A stretch of 14,343 nucleotides of DNA from NCBI GenBank assembly GCA_902796775.1, contig CADBQK010000464.1, positions 1-14,343 on the forward strand, read 5' to 3'. Each line of letters starts with the position of its first letter. Position 1 is the first letter of the stretch. The position numbers were made by a program, and so were the translations under genes. This DNA comes from an uncultured Lachnospiraceae bacterium. Lineage in GTDB: Bacteria; Bacillota_A; Clostridia; Lachnospirales; Lachnospiraceae. Of this stretch, positions 10,486 through 14,343 are shown one piece after another. Below the pieces are notes generated by a model that did not search any database, was not told the DNA's origin, and worked only from the letters and a program-made list of their open reading frames with translations.

Positions 10486-12912
10486 CTATTTCATACTTTT
10501 TGCCTTTTTCATAACTTTCCTCTGACGGAAATAACCTCCAATAAGTCCTGCAAGCCCCTTCAGAAAGGCAATTGCATGACCATTTACCATGGTTACAATA
10601 GATTCGCACATTTCCTGGCTCACCGCTCCGCCGGCCATCTTTCCAATCGCCCGGAAAGGCATATTGATCACAAAGATAATATTCAGGTCCGGCTTGCCCT
10701 GCGCCATACTCTTGTTGAGCATATTCTGCATTATTTTCCCAACAAGCCTTGCTTTCAGGCTTTTTGCATAATAGAGCTGGGCAATGGCGTCATTCATACG
10801 GAGATTTCCGGTCCAGCTGCCGTCCGGGATCGGATGTCCAAGCAATCTTGCAAATTCTTTATCGGGTACTGCAAGGATATTGCCTGAAGCATAGGAAGGC
10901 AGCCTGGAGATTTCCACAGGGAGCGGGGCATCTGTACCGGCAACAGAAACCCTTGTCTGCAGCCGGATGTCAGCAACACTCGCACCCACCAGAATATCGT
11001 ATTCTCCTCCGTCGATCTCAAAACGATCGGTCTTCGTGTTGAAATAACGGAAGGCTTTATCGTCCAGAGGGATGGTAACCTGCCTGCTCTCCCCTGCTTT
11101 CAGGAATACTTTGGCAAAGCCCTTCAGCTCTTTTGCCGGGCGGTAGATCCGGGGAGCTTTGGCAGATACATAGACCTGGGCTACCTCCGCACCGTCCCTC
11201 TCCCCGGTGTTGGTGATGGTAAAAGTAACTTCTTTTTCAGATGCGGCCAGGTCACTGTAGCTGAAACTCGTGTAGGACAGACCGAACCCGAAGGGAAAGA
11301 GCACAGGTTTGTGAATAGTCTCATAGTAACGATAGCCCACATAAATCCCCTCGCGGTATTCCACGGTTCTTTCCTTTGCAGGGAAATACGGCTTTGAGGG
11401 CACATCATTATAAGATAGGGGATAACTCTCAGACAGCTTTCCGGAAGGATTTACATCACCCATGATCACACGCAGGATAGCGCCGGCACCAGCCTGCCCG
11501 CAAAGGTATCCGTGCACCATGGCTTTGCACCGTCCGATCCAGGGCATCTCTACAGCGGATCCGGCTGCCATGACTATAACAACATTCTTATTTACCTCCG
11601 AAACCGCTTTTAATAATGCGATCTGGCTGGCCGGAAGCTTCATATGCTGACGATCCAGTCCCTCAGATTCTGAAATCTCGTCAAGCCCCAGATAAAGCAG
11701 TACAACGTCCGCCTTCCGGGCGAGCTCGACTGCAGCCGTCTCCAGAGCAGGATCTGCAGCGCCAAAACGGGGATATCCTTTCTCAAAGCCAACTACATCC
11801 AGCGGGAAATCTTTTATGACTTCAAGCGCAGCGTCCAGCCTGGTCGGATTGACCACTGAAGAACCTGCACCCTGATACCGTGGAGTCTCGGCAAAATCAC
11901 CAATCAGTGCTACTTTTGTCCCTTCCTTCAGCGGAAGGATATTATCCTCATTTTTCAGAAGCACTATGCTTTGTTCGCAGGCCTTCCCCGCAGCAGCATG
12001 GTGCGCATTAATATCAAATTTCCCTCCCTTAAAGCTCTTTGTTGCTTTATAGGTGGAGAACACCACATCCAGCAGCTCATCCACACGACGGTCGACCATG
12101 CTCTCATCAACTTTACCGGCTTTCACAGCAGCGATCAGCTGCTCTGCAGAATCTCCCGCTGTAGTAGGCATCTCCAGATGTGAACCCGCCAGAACGCCCT
12201 TCACATAATCATTACCGGCACCCCAGTCGGATACGACAAATCCGTCAAAGCCCCATTCATCCCTCAGGATTTCCTGCAGCAGGTGCTCATTCTCATTGGC
12301 ATAAACACCATTTACCTCATTGTATGCTGACATGATGCTCCTGGGATGCGCTTCTTTCACAGCAATTTCAAATCCGGTGAGGTAGATTTCCCTCAGAGTC
12401 CTCTCATCCACAATGGAGTTCGATGCCTGCCGGCGCAGTTCGGAATTGTTTGCGGCAAAATGTTTCGGGCAGGCCGATACACCGTTTTCCTGAATACCCC
12501 GGATATACCCGGCAGCCATTTTGCCTGCCAGATACGGATCCTCCGAGAAATATTCGAAATTCCGTCCGCATAGAGGACTCCGTTTGATATTCAGCCCCGG
12601 ACCAAGCAGGACCTGAACGTCCTGGCAGGCAGACTCTTCGCCCAGATTTCTGCCGATCTCTTCCCCCAGGGAAGGATCCCAGGAATTGGCGATCGTCGCT
12701 GCTGTAGGAAAACAGGTGGCAGGAAGAGAACCGCCCAGCCCCAGCTGGTCACCCGCTCCCTCCTGCTTGCGGATGCCATGAGGGCCGTCAGAGAGATTGA
12801 TGCTCGGAACGCCCTTTTTTCTGAATCCGTAGGTTGACCAGAAGTCCTTGCCGGAGAGAATATAACATTTTTCATCAAGTGTCAGTTTTGCTATTGTTTC
12901 CTGATGTTTCAT
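10486..12912 (-). CDS. Cytosolic GH3 glycosidase (beta-glucosidase-like) with C-terminal extension
   Basis: An 808-residue GH3 enzyme that should hydrolyse terminal beta-linked sugars with retention; sugar preference cannot be told from sequence. The N-terminal barrel has DGPHGIR (42-48), GRNFEYFSEDP (116-126), KH (150-151), and nucleophile D229 in VVSDWG. The GH3 C domain (about 310-500) carries the ESEGLDR acid/base motif, E417 likely. A fibronectin III-like domain spans about 560-655. Beyond it, residues 690-808 form an extra region rich in M, G and K, including NMPFRAIGKMAGGAVSQEM (750-768) and a basic end, of unknown role. There is no signal peptide, so it probably acts on imported glycosides. 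GGAG lies 6 bases before the ATG at 12912. It sits 69 bases after another GH3 gene and 19 bases before a GtrA-like gene. Confidence 0.93.
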   Translation of the reverse strand: MKHQETIAKLTLDEKCYILSGKDFWSTYGFRKKGVPSINLSDGPHGIRKQEGAGDQLGLGGSLPATCFPTAATIANSWDPSLGEEIGRNLGEESACQDVQVLLGPGLNIKRSPLCGRNFEYFSEDPYLAGKMAAGYIRGIQENGVSACPKHFAANNSELRRQASNSIVDERTLREIYLTGFEIAVKEAHPRSIMSAYNEVNGVYANENEHLLQEILRDEWGFDGFVVSDWGAGNDYVKGVLAGSHLEMPTTAGDSAEQLIAAVKAGKVDESMVDRRVDELLDVVFSTYKATKSFKGGKFDINAHHAAAGKACEQSIVLLKNEDNILPLKEGTKVALIGDFAETPRYQGAGSSVVNPTRLDAALEVIKDFPLDVVGFEKGYPRFGAADPALETAAVELARKADVVLLYLGLDEISESEGLDRQHMKLPASQIALLKAVSEVNKNVVIVMAAGSAVEMPWIGRCKAMVHGYLCGQAGAGAILRVIMGDVNPSGKLSESYPLSYNDVPSKPYFPAKERTVEYREGIYVGYRYYETIHKPVLFPFGFGLSYTSFSYSDLAASEKEVTFTITNTGERDGAEVAQVYVSAKAPRIYRPAKELKGFAKVFLKAGESRQVTIPLDDKAFRYFNTKTDRFEIDGGEYDILVGASVADIRLQTRVSVAGTDAPLPVEISRLPSYASGNILAVPDKEFARLLGHPIPDGSWTGNLRMNDAIAQLYYAKSLKARLVGKIMQNMLNKSMAQGKPDLNIIFVINMPFRAIGKMAGGAVSQEMCESIVTMVNGHAIAFLKGLAGLIGGYFRQRKVMKKAKSMK

Positions 12913-12932
12913 ATACTTCTCCTATCAGCAGA

Positions 12933-12950
12933 GCGGGGGAAAGCCCCCGC
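12933..12950. repeat. GC-rich hairpin between the two GH3 genes
   Basis: GCGGGGG (12933-12939) and CCCCCGC (12944-12950) form a 7-pair stem with a 4-base loop in the 69-base gap between the glycosidase genes. On the minus strand TCTGCTGATAGGAG follows instead of a T-run, so it is not a standard terminator; it may act as an RNA stability or partial-attenuation element, with the next gene's ribosome binding site 8-11 bases beyond. Confidence 0.5.
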
Positions 12951-12981
12951 GCCCTGCATAATGAGTCTTTAATGGTTTGGT

Positions 12982-14343
12982 TTATTCAGCTGCCTTGTTC
13001 TTTTTCTTTCTCCTGCTCAGGAATGCAAGGAGCAGAGGGATGATGACCACAGCTGCTGTTGCGGCATTCACACCATAGAAGATCTTCTGCATATTGGTCA
13101 GACCGCCGCTCTTCTGCTCGTTGACAGTATAATACCCGCTGTTCCCGATGGTATACAGAATATTCTTGCTGGCCTGGCGCATCGCTTTTACAGCAGTTGC
13201 GCTCTTATCCGAGAGGACATTGGAAGCAGCGCTGTTGAAGCCGAGCATCAGGTCGTTTCCGTTACGGATACAGTGATCGGTGATCTGATAGCCGTAAGAG
13301 CCATTGTAGTCTGTCTCCACCATGCCGACAAAGCCCCATTCACCACGAAGGATCGTATTCAGCAGCTCGTTATTCGCGCAGCCGGGCTCCGTGCCGATCC
13401 AGTTGAATGCGGACATCGCCGCAATGGAATTGCCTTCAAACTTTTTCACCGCAATTTCGAAAGGCTTCAGGTAGATTTCGCGGAATGCCTGTTCCGGACC
13501 ATAGGTCAGCAGGAAGGAGCAGCGGTTGGTCTCCTGGTCATTCATAGCGAAATGCTTGATATAAGGATAGACGCCCTTGGTGGATGCGCCGTTGATCTCG
13601 CTGGCCGCAATAAGACCAGCCAGGACACCGTCCTCCGAATAGTACTCAAAGTTTCTGCCGGCGAATGCGCTTCTGTGCGTATTCATAGCAGGACCGTACC
13701 AGCCAAAGTTGTTGGCATCGGTATATTCCTGTCCCATGGAAGTGCCGATCTCATATGCCATCTCCTTGCTCCAGGTCATGGCCATCAGAGTCTCTGCGGG
13801 ATAAGCACTCCCGTATGCGCCGGTGATGAAATTGGAAAGACCTGCAGGGCCGTCGCAGTCAGAGGTCCCGACCTTGCCGACGGATTCGACCGGTGCCGTC
13901 TGCCAGCCGCCGGTATTGATCAGCGCAGCCATGTCATCAAAGGAAAGCTGGTCAAGAAGCTGATCCCACATCGGATCGTCATAGGCCTTGCCGGTCAGAT
14001 CTGCCAGCTTCAGCCCATTTTTGGCCCCGGTCACCGGCATCTCATCTGCGTCATTATTGTATTTGCTGCTGTCATAGGTGCCGAAGGCATACTCCTCAAT
14101 CTTGGCCCGGGTCGCATCATCCATAACAAAATCGTCGCCCGAAAGCTTCTTTCCGCAGGTATCCGCATAATTTGCAAAACCACCCGCACGGGAGAGCACT
14201 TCGAAATTGCCCCTTGCATACTCCTCAAACTGATTGACAGCAGGGATCTTGTCGCTCGCGCGCCCATTCTGGCTGTAGTCGATATCTGCATCTACCGTGA
14301 ATGCTTCTTCGGCAAGCACTGTATGGGAATCGGAACGAAGAGA
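12982..14343 (-). CDS. Membrane-anchored GH3 glycosidase, permuted type, 5' part outside window
   Basis: The last 453 codons of a longer gene; the frame stays open to the right edge, so the start is not visible. A linker (FEEYARGNFEVLSRAGGFANY) is followed by a GH3 N-type barrel: SDCDGPAGL, GRNFEYYSED, IKHFAMND, and ETDYNG, whose aspartate sits at the nucleophile position. Only a short tail follows, then a hydrophobic segment (IFYGVNAATAAVVIIPLLLAFL split by 13417-like spacing is absent; it lies at about 13000-13070) and a basic end RRKKKNK. A barrel at the C-terminus implies that the GH3 C domain with its acid/base residue lies upstream, as in Butyrivibrio-type permuted beta-glucosidases. 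The positive tail after the membrane segment implies an outward-facing enzyme. It precedes the cytosolic GH3 gene in the same operon. Substrate is unknown. Confidence 0.88.
   Translation of the reverse strand, partial: SLRSDSHTVLAEEAFTVDADIDYSQNGRASDKIPAVNQFEEYARGNFEVLSRAGGFANYADTCGKKLSGDDFVMDDATRAKIEEYAFGTYDSSKYNNDADEMPVTGAKNGLKLADLTGKAYDDPMWDQLLDQLSFDDMAALINTGGWQTAPVESVGKVGTSDCDGPAGLSNFITGAYGSAYPAETLMAMTWSKEMAYEIGTSMGQEYTDANNFGWYGPAMNTHRSAFAGRNFEYYSEDGVLAGLIAASEINGASTKGVYPYIKHFAMNDQETNRCSFLLTYGPEQAFREIYLKPFEIAVKKFEGNSIAAMSAFNWIGTEPGCANNELLNTILRGEWGFVGMVETDYNGSYGYQITDHCIRNGNDLMLGFNSAASNVLSDKSATAVKAMRQASKNILYTIGNSGYYTVNEQKSGGLTNMQKIFYGVNAATAAVVIIPLLLAFLSRRKKKNKAAE

Overview
The window looks like a chromosomal piece of a gut-type Clostridia bacterium, most likely a Lachnospiraceae member. 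Grounds: an mcsA-mcsB-clpC stress operon, a homodimeric-type pyruvate:ferredoxin oxidoreductase for anaerobic metabolism, several GH3 glycosidases, strong AGGAGG-type ribosome binding sites, and TGA used as an ordinary stop. All host genes read on the minus strand; only the transposase at the left edge reads on the plus strand.

Layout. 1 to about 740: a single-gene IS200-type insertion sequence (tnpA), clipped by the left edge and ending just short of the clpC stop codon. 754-5253 (minus, transcribed right to left): a tightly packed four-gene operon of a GntR/YtrA-type regulator, mcsA, mcsB and clpC, with a promoter and palindrome at 5302-5340. The regulator stands where CtsR stands in Bacillus. 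The McsB protein has lost essentially every catalytic residue of the protein-arginine kinase family, while McsA zinc fingers and the ClpC machinery look intact. 5404-5883 (minus): rlmH, with its own terminator. 6188-9718 (minus): nifJ (PFOR), full length and in one frame but broken by one TGA at codon 114, the position of the pyruvate-binding arginine. It has its own promoter and is flanked by terminators. 9909-14343 (minus): an apparent operon of a C-terminally membrane-anchored GH3 enzyme of apparently permuted domain order (cut by the right edge), a cytosolic GH3 beta-glucosidase-like enzyme with a C-terminal extension, and a small GtrA-like membrane protein.

How they fit together: the glycosidase operon suggests an outer-face GH3 and a cytosolic GH3 acting on related glycosides, with a small polytopic membrane protein (inference). 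PFOR would convert the resulting pyruvate to acetyl-CoA, but this copy should not be functional as read. The stress operon should supply a ClpC unfoldase and an McsA-type adaptor, but apparently no arginine phosphorylation. The two points most worth following are the pseudokinase-like McsB under a non-CtsR regulator and the isolated nonsense codon in nifJ.
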